The notes beneath the pieces were generated by a model. That model worked only from the letters and a program-made list of their open reading frames with translations, ran no database searches and was not told the origin of the DNA. DNA of 64,000 nt from Erythrobacter sp. AP23 (GTDB lineage Bacteria; Pseudomonadota; Alphaproteobacteria; Sphingomonadales; Sphingomonadaceae), in assembly GCF_001542855.1 (NCBI RefSeq), contig NZ_LNBY01000015.1, positions 1 through 64,000 of the forward strand. Reading direction: 5' to 3'. Shown here piece after piece: positions 8,940 through 17,529 of the stretch (within the stretch, counting starts at the first letter, position 1; the number at the start of each line of letters is the position of its first letter). Made by a program: the position numbers and the translations under genes.

Positions 8940-10361
8940 TCAGCGGCGATAGTCGAGCGGCGGCTCGCGGTCGCCAAGCAGCGACTCGTAAACGTAATCC
9001 TCGCCGCGGGCCGCAACGAATTCGGCCTTGGCCGTCTCGCGCAATTGCGGGTTGGTGTAGAGTTCGACCGCTGCGAGCACCATTGCCTTGGCCGCGTGCT
9101 GCGTGCCCTTGACGCCATAGCTGTGCCCGCTCGCGGCGACGGCCTGCCAGCTATGCGCCGCAGTGCCCGGGACCCAGGCGGCGGTGCGCACGCTGACCGT
9201 CGGTACCGCCCGGCTGACGTCGCCGACATCGGTCGAGCCATAGCCGGTGAGTACGGCATAATCCTCGACCGCCTGCGCCTGGGTCAGCTCGGGTGCATCC
9301 TCGCCAAAGCTTTCGCTGATGGTCGCGGCCCATTCGAGTTCTTCGGCCGTATAGACGATCGGTTCGAGTTGGCGCAGCTTCCTGTCCATCATCAGCTGGA
9401 GCGATTCGAGCGGCAATGTCGGGTTGTTGCCGTGGATGATCTCCCAATCGACCTGCGTTCCCGTACCCATTGCCGCGCCCTTGGCCGCCGCCTCGATCCG
9501 CGGCCACAATGCGCGCACCTCGTCGGCATCCGAATGGCGCACGTAATAGAAGACCTCGGCGAAATCGGGGACGACGTTGGGCGCCGCGCCGCCGCTGGTG
9601 ATCACGTAATGGATGCGCGTGTCCATCGTAGTGTGCTCGCGCATCATATTGACCATCATGTTCATCGCCTCGACCCCGTCGAGCGCCGAGCGACCGCGTT
9701 CGGGCGCACCGGCGGCATGCGCGGAAACGCCGCGGAAACGGAACTTGCCCGAGCGGTTGGCGAGGCTCTTGCGCGAGGCGGCAGAATTGCGATCCGCCGG
9801 GTGCCAGTCGATCACGAAATCGGCATCGTCGAACAGGCCCGCACGCGCCATGTAGACCTTGCCCGAACCGCCTTCTTCGGCAGGCGTGCCGTAAAGGCGG
9901 ACGCGGCCCGGCGTGCCGGTCGCCTCGAGCCAGTTGCGGATCGCGATCGCAGCGCTCAGCGATCCCGCGCCGAACAGATTGTGCCCGCAGGCATGGCCCG
10001 CATGCTTGCCCTCGATCGGGTCGCGCGTCGGGGCGGTCGACTGGTTGATGCCGGGCAAGGCATCGAATTCCGCGAGCAGCCCGATCACCGGGCCGCCCTC
10101 GCCCCACTCGGCGACGAAGGCGGTCGGGATGTCCGCCACGCCGGCGCGGATCGAAAAGCCCTCGCGCTTCAATTCGTCGATCAGCAGCCCGCTCGATTGC
10201 GTCTCGAGATAGCCCAGTTCGGCGAAGTCCCAGATCTGCTGCGCGACGCGCTCGGTGCGCTCCTGCTGCGCTTCGACCTTGGCGATCGGTTCGGCGTCGT
10301 TCGCGAATGTCGGCGTGGCAAACGCAGCAGCTCCGGCAGCAAGCATGACAAAAGACTTCAT
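8940..10361 (-). CDS. Periplasmic M20 amidohydrolase (AbgB-like)
   Basis: Metal-dependent amidohydrolase of 473 residues, probably cleaving an N-acyl amino acid or aminobenzoyl-glutamate-like substrate. A signal peptide ends at about TFAND. The M20 hallmarks are present: LAEFDALPGI, GHACGHNLFG with metal-binding His and Cys residues, TPAEEGGSG with the catalytic glutamate pair, and DWHP. The resemblance is to AbgB and related aminobenzoyl-glutamate utilisation enzymes, but here the enzyme is exported. Of two nearby ATGs I prefer 10361, because AGGGAG is six bases upstream. No transporter or partner subunit is adjacent. Confidence 0.88.
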   Translation of the reverse strand: MKSFVMLAAGAAAFATPTFANDAEPIAKVEAQQERTERVAQQIWDFAELGYLETQSSGLLIDELKREGFSIRAGVADIPTAFVAEWGEGGPVIGLLAEFDALPGINQSTAPTRDPIEGKHAGHACGHNLFGAGSLSAAIAIRNWLEATGTPGRVRLYGTPAEEGGSGKVYMARAGLFDDADFVIDWHPADRNSAASRKSLANRSGKFRFRGVSAHAAGAPERGRSALDGVEAMNMMVNMMREHTTMDTRIHYVITSGGAAPNVVPDFAEVFYYVRHSDADEVRALWPRIEAAAKGAAMGTGTQVDWEIIHGNNPTLPLESLQLMMDRKLRQLEPIVYTAEELEWAATISESFGEDAPELTQAQAVEDYAVLTGYGSTDVGDVSRAVPTVSVRTAAWVPGTAAHSWQAVAASGHSYGVKGTQHAAKAMVLAAVELYTNPQLRETAKAEFVAARGEDYVYESLLGDREPPLDYRR

Positions 10362-10423
10362 CGGCATCTCCCTGTTATGTCCTGCTTGCCGCAAAGCGGG
10401 CAGCGTGCCAATCCTTTGGCAAG

Positions 10424-10828
10424 ATGGATTTGCCGCCCGCCCTTCTCCAGTTCCTCGGCTCGCTCGTGGCCATTCTTGCGCTTGCCGGTTTGGCCTATTG
10501 GCTCAAGCTCGGCCCCGCCCCGCGCCTCGATAGCGAAGATGCCGCGCGCCTTGCTGCCGACGAAGCGGTCAGCGGATACGAACCGGTCGCGATCGGCCTC
10601 GATCGCGAAGGCCGGGGGGCGGTAATGCGCGATGCGGCGGGGCGCGTTCTGCTGCTGCGCCGGCACGGCGTACATTTTGCCGGACGCCTTCTGACGCCTG
10701 CGGCCCGCGCACGCGCGCAAGGCGAAGCGCTGGTAGTCGACACGGCGGAGAAGCGGTATGGCGCGGCCCGCCTGCTGCTCGATGATCCCGCGTCTTGGGC
10801 GAAAGCGATAGAGGCGCTAGAAGGCTGA
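10424..10828 (+). CDS. Hypothetical membrane-anchored protein
   Basis: A 134-residue protein with one N-terminal membrane helix (about residues 8-26, LLQFLGSLVAILALAGLAYW). An alanine/arginine-rich cytosolic part follows, containing short beta-like repeats (VMRDAAGRVLLLRRHGVHFAGR). I do not recognise a family. It begins the plus-strand run that continues five bases later with the fatty acid hydroxylase gene, and it is divergent from the M20 gene. Codon use matches its neighbours. The small beta-rich body might sense or bind something for the downstream hydroxylase, but this is only a suggestion from position. Confidence 0.7.
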   Translation: MDLPPALLQFLGSLVAILALAGLAYWLKLGPAPRLDSEDAARLAADEAVSGYEPVAIGLDREGRGAVMRDAAGRVLLLRRHGVHFAGRLLTPAARARAQGEALVVDTAEKRYGAARLLLDDPASWAKAIEALEG

Positions 10829-10833
10829 TCGCA

Positions 10834-11772
10834 ATGCCCGATTTCTCCCCTACCGAATACGCGGTGCCCGGCTTCGTTGCGCTGGTCCTGATCGAGATGA
10901 TCTGGGCCTGGCGCAAGCGCCCCACGGCCTACGAACCCAGGGACACACTCACCAGCCTTGCCTTCGGCCTGGGCAGCACGGTGTCGGGCCTGCTGTTCGG
11001 GGGCGCGTTCTTCGCGCTGTTCCTGTGGGTCTGGCAGTTCCGACTGTTCGATATTCCGTGGAGCTGGTGGGCCTTCGCGCTGTGCTTCGTGCTCGACGAT
11101 CTCAAATACTACTGGGTCCATCGCTTCGGCCACCGCGTGCGCTGGTTCTGGGCCAGCCATGTGAACCACCATTCGAGCCAGCATTACAATCTCAGCACCG
11201 CGCTCCGGCAGACCTGGACGGGGTTTCTCACATTGGGATTCGTCTTTGCGCTGCCGCTGGTATTGCTCGGCTTCCATCCGGGGATGATCGCCATCTGCGC
11301 GGGCTTCAACCTGATCTACCAGTTCTGGATCCATACCGAGGCGATCGACCGCATGCCGCGCTGGTTCGAGGCGGTGATGAATACGCCGAGTCACCACCGC
11401 GTCCACCATGCGACCAACCCGCGCTATCTCGATCGCAATTATGCGGGCGTGTTCATCGTCTGGGACAAGATGTTCGGCACGTTCGAGCCGGAAACCCTCG
11501 ACGAGAAAATCCGCTACGGGATCGTCAAACAGCTGGGCAGCTTCAACCTGGTGTGGGCGGTGTTCCACGAATGGATCGGCATCGTGCAGGACATGTGGCG
11601 CAGCCCCTGGAAACACAAAATGTCCTACCTCCTGCGGGAACCCGGCTGGACGCATGACGGCAGCCGCGAAACCTCCGACCAGATCCGCGAGCGCTGGCTC
11701 GAACGGCGGGGACAGGCGGAAAAATCCGTTTCATTCGAAAACCGGATTGCAGACGAAGCCGAGGCTGCCTAA
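10834..11772 (+). CDS. Sterol desaturase/fatty acid hydroxylase family protein
   Basis: Integral membrane di-iron oxygenase of 312 residues. The eight-histidine signature is present in order: HRFGH, HVNHH and HHRVHH, with an additional HTE motif between the second and third. Several membrane helices separate them. Family members hydroxylate or desaturate lipids, sterols or carotenoids; the substrate here is unknown. The start at 10834 follows the previous stop by five bases. The GMC oxidoreductase gene follows after 25 bases, so an oxygenase/dehydrogenase pathway on a hydrophobic alcohol is plausible. Confidence 0.9.
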   Translation: MPDFSPTEYAVPGFVALVLIEMIWAWRKRPTAYEPRDTLTSLAFGLGSTVSGLLFGGAFFALFLWVWQFRLFDIPWSWWAFALCFVLDDLKYYWVHRFGHRVRWFWASHVNHHSSQHYNLSTALRQTWTGFLTLGFVFALPLVLLGFHPGMIAICAGFNLIYQFWIHTEAIDRMPRWFEAVMNTPSHHRVHHATNPRYLDRNYAGVFIVWDKMFGTFEPETLDEKIRYGIVKQLGSFNLVWAVFHEWIGIVQDMWRSPWKHKMSYLLREPGWTHDGSRETSDQIRERWLERRGQAEKSVSFENRIADEAEAA

Positions 11773-11797
11773 CCTCTCGCGCAAGAGAGGAGAAATC

Positions 11798-13384
11798 ATG
11801 GACGAATTCGATGTCATCGTGATCGGTGGCGGCAGCGCGGGCAGCGCCGTATCCGGACGGCTGGCAGAGGCCGGCAAGAGCGTATGCCTGCTCGAGGCGG
11901 GGCCGCGCAACGACACCATGCTGGTGAAGACGCCGGGCTTCATGCCCTTCCTGCGCGATTCCTCGAACTATCGTTTCGAGACGGTGCCGCAAAAGGGGCT
12001 CAATGGGCGGACCGGCTACCAGCCGCGCGGTCGCGGGCTGGGCGGATCGTCGGCAATCAACGCGATGATCTACATTCGCGGCCACCAATGGGATTACGAC
12101 AATTGGGCCGAGCTCGGCTGTAGCGGCTGGAGCTACGACGACGTATTGCCCTATTTCAAGCGCGCCGAACACAATGTGCGCGGGGCCGACGAGTTCCACG
12201 GCGCATCGGGTCCGTTATGGGTCAGCGACCAGAAATGGCCCAACCCTGGCAGCCTCGCCTTCGTCGAGGCGGCTGCCCAGCTGCAATTGCCGCGCAATCC
12301 GGACTTCAACGGCGCTAAGCAGGAAGGCTTCGGCATCTACCAGGTGACGCAAAAGGACGGCGAACGCTGGTCAGCCGCGCGCGCCTATGTCGAACCCAGG
12401 CGAGGCTCGAAGAACCTCGACGTGCGGATCGGGGTGAGCGTCCAGCGACTCGAGATCGAGGACGGACGCGTATCCGGTGTCACCTATAGCGTCGGCGACA
12501 AGCAGCGCACGGTAAAGGCACGCGGCGCGGTCGTGCTCTCGGCAGGCGCGTTCAATTCGCCGCAAATCCTGATGCTTTCGGGCATCGGCCCGGCGACGCA
12601 TCTGAAGGAACATGGCATCGACGTCGTTCTCGACAAGCCGGCGGTCGGCGACGATCTGCAGGACCATATCGACTATGTTTCGAGCTGGGAGACCGAGAGC
12701 AAGGACTTCATCGGCAGCAGCCTTGCCGGGACCGTCCGCATGGCCAAGGCAATCGTCGAGCACCGGCGCAAACGCACCGGCATCATGACCACGCCCTATG
12801 CCGAGGCAGGCGGATTCTGGAAGGTCATGCCCGGCGCACCGGCGCCCGATGTGCAGTGGCATTTCGTCCCCGCCATGCTCGAGGATCACGGCCGCACCAA
12901 GGTCAAGGGCCACGGCTTCTCGCTCCATGCGTGCGTGCTGCGTCCCGAAAGCCGCGGGACGGTGCGCCTCGACGGGCGCGATGCGCGTCAGGCCCCGCGG
13001 ATCGATCCCAATTTCCTCGACGACGAGCGCGACATTGCGACCCTGCGCGAGGGGGTCAGGCTGTCGCACCGCATCGCGTCCTCACCCAGCCTGGCGAAGT
13101 ACCAGCCACAGGATCGCTATCCGATCGATCTCGACGACGACACGCAGCTCGACGAGCTCATCCGCAGCCGCGCGGACACGGTCTATCACCCGGTCGGCAC
13201 CTGCCGCATGGGTTCCGACGCGGATGCCGTGGTCGACCCGACGCTCAAGGCGCGCGGCATCGAGGGGCTCTATGTCGCCGATGCCAGCGTGATGCCGCGG
13301 CTGGTCTCGGGCAATACCAATGCCCCGAGCATCATGATCGGCGAACGCTGCGCCGATTTCGTCAAGGATGCGCTGGCCGCGTAA
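11798..13384 (+). CDS. GMC family FAD-dependent oxidoreductase (choline/alcohol dehydrogenase-like)
   Basis: FAD-dependent alcohol dehydrogenase of 528 residues. The dinucleotide-binding motif VIGGGSAGS and the ELEAG-like strand (CLLEAGP) open the protein. The GMC signatures RGRGLGGSSAINAMIYIRG and LSAGAFNSPQILMLSGIG follow. The C-terminal HPVGTCRMG carries the catalytic histidine. GAGAGGAGA precedes the ATG at 11798. It closes the run of hypothetical protein, hydroxylase and oxidoreductase. The combination suggests oxidation of a long-chain or polyethoxylated alcohol, but the substrate cannot be read from the sequence. Confidence 0.92.
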   Translation: MDEFDVIVIGGGSAGSAVSGRLAEAGKSVCLLEAGPRNDTMLVKTPGFMPFLRDSSNYRFETVPQKGLNGRTGYQPRGRGLGGSSAINAMIYIRGHQWDYDNWAELGCSGWSYDDVLPYFKRAEHNVRGADEFHGASGPLWVSDQKWPNPGSLAFVEAAAQLQLPRNPDFNGAKQEGFGIYQVTQKDGERWSAARAYVEPRRGSKNLDVRIGVSVQRLEIEDGRVSGVTYSVGDKQRTVKARGAVVLSAGAFNSPQILMLSGIGPATHLKEHGIDVVLDKPAVGDDLQDHIDYVSSWETESKDFIGSSLAGTVRMAKAIVEHRRKRTGIMTTPYAEAGGFWKVMPGAPAPDVQWHFVPAMLEDHGRTKVKGHGFSLHACVLRPESRGTVRLDGRDARQAPRIDPNFLDDERDIATLREGVRLSHRIASSPSLAKYQPQDRYPIDLDDDTQLDELIRSRADTVYHPVGTCRMGSDADAVVDPTLKARGIEGLYVADASVMPRLVSGNTNAPSIMIGERCADFVKDALAA

Positions 13385-13402
13385 CGGCCGTCCTCACAAG
13401 GC

Positions 13403-13434
13403 AAAAAAAGGGCCGGAGAACGAATCTCCGGCCC
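13403..13434 (-). terminator. Rho-independent terminator of glnK-amtB
   Basis: A 10-bp stem (13410-13419 with 13425-13434) reads GGGCCGGAGA with its complement, followed on the minus strand by seven T residues (A-run 13403-13409). It lies after the amtB stop at 13522 and could also reduce read-through from the convergent GMC gene. Confidence 0.85.
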
Positions 13435-13521
13435 GAGTAAGTCGGTGTTCGCAGGAGGAACACGGTTGGGCGGGGGCACCGGAAGAGAGAGGAGAGAACG
13501 GCGCCCCCGCCGAGCTTGCGA

Positions 13522-14856
13522 TCAGTTGGCCCGGGCGAATTCCGGGTAGGCTTCGATCCCGGTTTCGCCGATATCGAGGCCCGTCATCTCTTCGTCTTCG
13601 CTCGGGCGGACACCGATGGTGACCTTGAGCGCGAACCAGACGATGGCGGAGGCGGCGGAGACCCACACGGCGGTCAGCAGCACGCCGACGGCCTGGCCGG
13701 CGAAGGTCGCATCGCCCGTCCACGGCACGATCATCGTGCCCCAGATGCCGGCGACCAGGTGGACCGGGATCGCGCCGACCACGTCGTCGATCTTGAGCTT
13801 GTCGAGGATCGGCACGAAGATCACCGGCAGCAATCCGCCGATGCCGCCGATCAGGATCGCCTGACCGACCGTGGGTGCGAGCGGTTCGGCGGTGATCGCC
13901 ACGAGGCCCGCCAGCGCGCCGTTGAGCGCCATGGTGACGTCGGCCTTCTTGTAGCGCAGCTGCGTCGCGATGATCGCCACCACCACGCCTGCCGCGGCGG
14001 CCATGTTGGTGTTGACGAAGATCTTCGACACGTCGGAAACGTCGCCCACCGTGCCCATCGCGAGCTGCGAGGCGCCGTTGAAGCCGAACCAGCCGAGCCA
14101 CAGGATGAAGGTGCCGAGCGTGGCCAGCGGGATGTTGGTGCCGGGGAAGACATTGACCTGTCCGCCCGGTCCATAGCGCCCGAGCCGCGGCCCGATGATC
14201 AGCGCGCCGACCAGTGCGGCCCAGCCGCCGGTCGAGTGCACCAGCGTCGAACCGGCGAAGTCGGAGAAGCCCCACTCGGTGTCGAGATAGCCCGCGCCCC
14301 ATTCCCAGCTGACCACCACCGGATAGATCACGGCGGTGAGCAAGGTCACGAAGATGAAGAACGGCACGATCTTGATCCGCTCGGCAACCGTGCCCGACAC
14401 GATCGAGGCGGTGGTGGCGCAGAACACCATCTGGAAGAACCAGTCGGAGGCGACCGAATAGCCGGTCTCGAGATCGGCCTCGCCCACACCCTGCATGCCG
14501 TAGGGCCCGCCGGCGATGCCGAACAGCGCGCTCGAGGCCTCGCCATGCGGATAGGCGATGTTGTAGCCGATCACCCAGAACATCAGCCCGGCGATCGAAT
14601 AGAGCCCGATGTTCTTCAGGCACTGGGTCGACGTGTTCTTCGCGCGAACCAGCCCGGCTTCGAGCATGGCGAAGCCGGCGGCCATCCACATGACGAGGAA
14701 GCCGCCGATCAGGAACAACAGAGTGTTGAGGATGTAGCCGGTGCCGCCGCCGACCGCGTCGGCAGCCGGTTCGGCCACCTCCTGGGCAAGCGCCGGTTCG
14801 GCAAGGACGAGAGCCGCGAGCGTGAGCGGCGCGGCACGGGAAAACAGTCGGGTCAT
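13522..14856 (-). CDS. amtB: Ammonium transporter AmtB
   Basis: Inner-membrane ammonium channel of 444 residues, first carrying a cleavable signal sequence (to about ALAQ) and then about 11 helices. The pore histidine pair is visible in TLVHSTGGWAALVG and in PVHLVAGIWGTM. The start at 14856 is preferred over an ATG six codons upstream because a G-rich ribosome binding site lies before it. The gene sits 14 bases after glnK and ends at a strong terminator. In the standard model the PII protein GlnK blocks AmtB when nitrogen is plentiful. Confidence 0.95.
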   Translation of the reverse strand: MTRLFSRAAPLTLAALVLAEPALAQEVAEPAADAVGGGTGYILNTLLFLIGGFLVMWMAAGFAMLEAGLVRAKNTSTQCLKNIGLYSIAGLMFWVIGYNIAYPHGEASSALFGIAGGPYGMQGVGEADLETGYSVASDWFFQMVFCATTASIVSGTVAERIKIVPFFIFVTLLTAVIYPVVVSWEWGAGYLDTEWGFSDFAGSTLVHSTGGWAALVGALIIGPRLGRYGPGGQVNVFPGTNIPLATLGTFILWLGWFGFNGASQLAMGTVGDVSDVSKIFVNTNMAAAAGVVVAIIATQLRYKKADVTMALNGALAGLVAITAEPLAPTVGQAILIGGIGGLLPVIFVPILDKLKIDDVVGAIPVHLVAGIWGTMIVPWTGDATFAGQAVGVLLTAVWVSAASAIVWFALKVTIGVRPSEDEEMTGLDIGETGIEAYPEFARAN

Positions 14857-14870
14857 TGGTCGGGGCCCCC

Positions 14871-15209
14871 TCAAAGCGCGGTGTCGCCGGTCTCGCCGGT
14901 GCGAATGCGCGTGGCGGTGGCGAGGTCGAATACGAAGATCTTGCCATCGCCGATGGCTTCGGTGCTGGCGGTTTGCTGGATCGTCTCGACCACCTGTGGA
15001 GCCAGGTCGTCGCTGGCGGCGATCTCGAGCTTCACCTTGGGCAGCATGTTGGTCGAATATTCCGCGCCGCGGTAAATTTCGGTCTGCCCTTTCTGGCGGC
15101 CGAACCCCTTGACTTCGGTAACGGTCATTCCGGCCACCCCGATGCCCCCCAAAGCCTCACGGACTTCGTCGAGCTTGAATGGCTTGATGACTGCGATGAT
15201 GAACTTCAC
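14871..15209 (-). CDS. glnK: Nitrogen regulatory protein P-II
   Basis: A 112-residue PII signal protein that binds ATP/ADP and 2-oxoglutarate and controls AmtB and other nitrogen targets. The T-loop has the uridylylation tyrosine in YRGAEYSTNMLPK (near residue 51), and the B-loop TEAIGDGKIFV is intact. It is the first gene of glnK-amtB. A clear sigma-54 promoter lies 54 bases upstream of the start codon, so expression is probably driven by NtrC under nitrogen limitation. Confidence 0.96.
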   Translation of the reverse strand: MKFIIAVIKPFKLDEVREALGGIGVAGMTVTEVKGFGRQKGQTEIYRGAEYSTNMLPKVKLEIAASDDLAPQVVETIQQTASTEAIGDGKIFVFDLATATRIRTGETGDTAL

Positions 15210-15262
15210 GCCTTCACCCCCTGATGTGATCCGCCGGCCCAGTCACCGGCGTTCGCACATGC

Positions 15263-15278
15263 AGCAAAGTGCGTGCCA
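15263..15278 (-). promoter_or_regulatory. Sigma-54 (RpoN) promoter of glnK-amtB
   Basis: On the minus strand the sequence TGGCACG, four bases, then TTGCT matches the consensus -24/-12 element TGGCACG-N4-TTGCW exactly, with correct spacing. It faces glnK, whose ATG lies 54 bases further on. A GCAA-N5-TTGC inverted repeat at 15322-15334 might be an activator site, though this is weak. Confidence 0.88.
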
Positions 15279-15353
15279 AACGCGTTCAGGGTAAGAATCG
15301 GCCACGCATCGCGACCGATACGCAAATATATTGCCCAATCCTTAAGCGCGTGC

Positions 15354-16055
15354 CTATTTTTTCATCAGCTGGAGCGTCGCCACGACGGGCAGGTGGTCGG
15401 ACGCCACGGCCGAAAGCCCGGTGTGGTGCACTTCCGCCGACTTGCAGCCCCAATGGCTGCTCGCAACGATCCGGTCGAGCGTGGCGACCGGTTGGCGGCT
15501 GGGATAGCTGCGTCCGGGCGTGAGGATCTGCCATCCACCAGTGAACTCGCGCATCGCGCCGGTACGTCTGCCCCACTGGTTGAAATCGCCCATGATGACC
15601 GTGGGCCAATCGCCGGCGCAGCGATCGGCGAATGCAAGCAACGCGCGAATCTGGTCTCGGCGGCGGAGCCCTGACAGATCGAGATGGGTGCCGATCACTC
15701 GCAGGCGGTGTCCCTCGACCACGATCTCGCCGCAGACGGCACCACGCGGTTCGAGCGTGGGAAGGTCGAGCGCCTCACCCCCCAGGATTTCGATGCCTCT
15801 GCGCACCAGCAATGCATTGCCGTGCCAGCCGATGCTGCGCGGGCGCTTGGCCACCTCGACCACGCGCCAATCGGTGTCGTCGATTTCGGCGCGTGGAAGC
15901 ACGCTCGCCCGCTGACCGATCCGGCGGTCGGCCTCCTGCAGCGCGACGATGTCCGCATCGATCTCGTGCAGCACGGTCAGGATGCGCTCGGGATCGCGCT
16001 TGCGGTCGAGCCCTACACCCTTGTGGATGTTGTAGCTGGCGAAGGTCAGCTGCAC
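15354..16055 (-). CDS. Endonuclease/exonuclease/phosphatase family protein
   Basis: Predicted phosphodiesterase or phosphatase of the EEP superfamily, about 233 residues and without a signal peptide. Motifs in order are SYNIHKGVG, LQEADRR with the metal-binding glutamate, GTHLDLSG, MGDFNQW and a C-terminal SDHLPVVA with the catalytic histidine. I chose GTG at 16055, eight bases after the stop of the preceding PNPOx-like gene. A longer in-frame version overlaps that gene and lacks family similarity. It is the last gene of a three-gene minus-strand run. The substrate is unknown: related proteins act on DNA, lipids or inositol phosphates. Confidence 0.85.
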   Translation of the reverse strand: MQLTFASYNIHKGVGLDRKRDPERILTVLHEIDADIVALQEADRRIGQRASVLPRAEIDDTDWRVVEVAKRPRSIGWHGNALLVRRGIEILGGEALDLPTLEPRGAVCGEIVVEGHRLRVIGTHLDLSGLRRRDQIRALLAFADRCAGDWPTVIMGDFNQWGRRTGAMREFTGGWQILTPGRSYPSRQPVATLDRIVASSHWGCKSAEVHHTGLSAVASDHLPVVATLQLMKK

Positions 16056-16062
16056 GTACGCG

Positions 16063-16620
16063 CTATTCGCCTGCGAAATAGCGGTCGGTCGGCCGCGTGG
16101 GCAGGCCGTCGATGCTCTTCGTGCGCCCCTGCGTCTTGGCAAGCCATTCCTGCGGATCGGACTGGGCGTGCGCTTTCTTCAGCGTATGGCGCTCGTCGCG
16201 ATAGTCCATGAAGGGCACACCCCAACCGCAGCTGGTCTGGACGCTTTCGACTGCGATATCGAAGATCTGCCGCGTTCCCGGCATCAGGTCGAAATGTCCG
16301 ACCAGTTCATCCCAGCCATCGTCCTGCGGCAACACCGCCCGCCCCCTTCCGTAGATCCGCAGGATCAGCGCAGGCCGGTCGAAATTGCAGAACATCAGGG
16401 TTATCCGCCCGTCAGCGGCGAGATGCGCGTGCGTTTCGTTGCCCGAACCCCCAAGATCGAGATAGGCGACCCTGTCGGGCGCGATTACGCGAAAGGCGTC
16501 GTAGCCCTTGGGGCTCAAATTGATGCGGGCATCTTCGGCGGCGGTGGCAACGAAGAAGACCGGCTGCTTGCCGATCATCGCGATATGCTTGTCGTCCAGC
16601 GCGTCGAAGAAATCGGCCAT
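16063..16620 (-). CDS. Pyridoxamine 5'-phosphate oxidase-like flavoprotein
   Basis: A 185-residue split-barrel protein of the PNPOx-like superfamily, likely binding FMN or F420-type cofactors. Recognisable elements are FFVATAAEDARINLSPKG near the N-terminus, VAYLDLGGSGNETHAHL, and the barrel strand ITLMFCNFDRPALILRIYG. It lacks features that would identify it as the vitamin B6 enzyme itself. Its start overlaps the stop of the upstream hydrolase by one base, and it runs on into the EEP gene, so all three are probably co-transcribed. Confidence 0.85.
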   Translation of the reverse strand: MADFFDALDDKHIAMIGKQPVFFVATAAEDARINLSPKGYDAFRVIAPDRVAYLDLGGSGNETHAHLAADGRITLMFCNFDRPALILRIYGRGRAVLPQDDGWDELVGHFDLMPGTRQIFDIAVESVQTSCGWGVPFMDYRDERHTLKKAHAQSDPQEWLAKTQGRTKSIDGLPTRPTDRYFAGE

Positions 16621-17492
16621 CAGAGAAAGTCCCTTATCGTCGTCATGAAGCGGTCGAACTGGTCGTGATGGAGCCAGTGGCCGGCATTTTCGAACTCGAT
16701 CACTTCGGCATTGGCGAAATGGTCGAGCCGCCCATCGCCTTCCGGGTTCGAGGCCCAGCTGTCGGCGCCGTAGAGCAGCAGCGTGGGGGCGGTGATCGCG
16801 GCCCAGGTCTGATGGAGGAACTGATCGGCAATGTCCTCGACCGCCCAGACGTTGAGATGCGGATCGAATTTCCAGCTATAGGTGCCGTCCTCGTTGCGGT
16901 TGACCCCATGGATCGTGAGATGCCGCGCCTGCTCCTCCGTAAGGTAGCTGTTCTCCTCGATCATACGCGCAAAAGCGGCCTCGATGCTCTCGTATTTGCG
17001 CGGGGATCGGCCCGAGGCGGCGCGCTTCTTGCCGATCCATTCGTTGAGCCGTTCGGGATAGGTCTTTTCGCGCATCTCCGCCTGGCGCTTGGGGCTTGGC
17101 CCCAACCCCTCGATCGCGACGATCTTGCTGACCATATCGGGAAAGGTCCCGGCATAGCGCAGCGAGACATTGCCGCCCATCGAATGCGATACGATGGTCA
17201 CCGGTCCCACGCCGAGCTGATGGACCAGCTGGGCGAGATCGTAGACCATGTCGTTGGCGGAATAATTGCCGTCGGAAACCCAGTCGCTGTCGCCATGGCC
17301 GCGGTGGTCCATCGCCACGACATGCCAGTCGTCACGCAATTGTTCGGCGACCCAGTCCCAGCTGCGCGCATGATCGCGCCCGCCATGGACGAGCACCAGC
17401 GGCGGCTTTCCGCGATTGCCCCAGTCGAGATAATGCAGCCGCAGCCGCTGCGAGATGAAGGTCTGCGAAGTCGGTCCGGCGTGAAGCGTCAT
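16620..17492 (-). CDS. Alpha/beta hydrolase
   Basis: Cytosolic alpha/beta-fold hydrolase of about 290 residues. The oxyanion motif HGGRDH, the nucleophile elbow SHSMGG and the C-terminal catalytic histidine in GHWLHHD are all present, and an acidic residue is available in YGADSWA. The start at 17492 is chosen because the fold begins shortly after; the frame opens ten codons further upstream. It is the first gene of the hydrolase, PNPOx-like and EEP run. The substrate is not predictable. Confidence 0.88.
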   Translation of the reverse strand: MTLHAGPTSQTFISQRLRLHYLDWGNRGKPPLVLVHGGRDHARSWDWVAEQLRDDWHVVAMDHRGHGDSDWVSDGNYSANDMVYDLAQLVHQLGVGPVTIVSHSMGGNVSLRYAGTFPDMVSKIVAIEGLGPSPKRQAEMREKTYPERLNEWIGKKRAASGRSPRKYESIEAAFARMIEENSYLTEEQARHLTIHGVNRNEDGTYSWKFDPHLNVWAVEDIADQFLHQTWAAITAPTLLLYGADSWASNPEGDGRLDHFANAEVIEFENAGHWLHHDQFDRFMTTIRDFL

Positions 17493-17529
17493 GCGCGGGC
17501 TTTGCGCCAAGCCCGCGGGCAATTCAACC

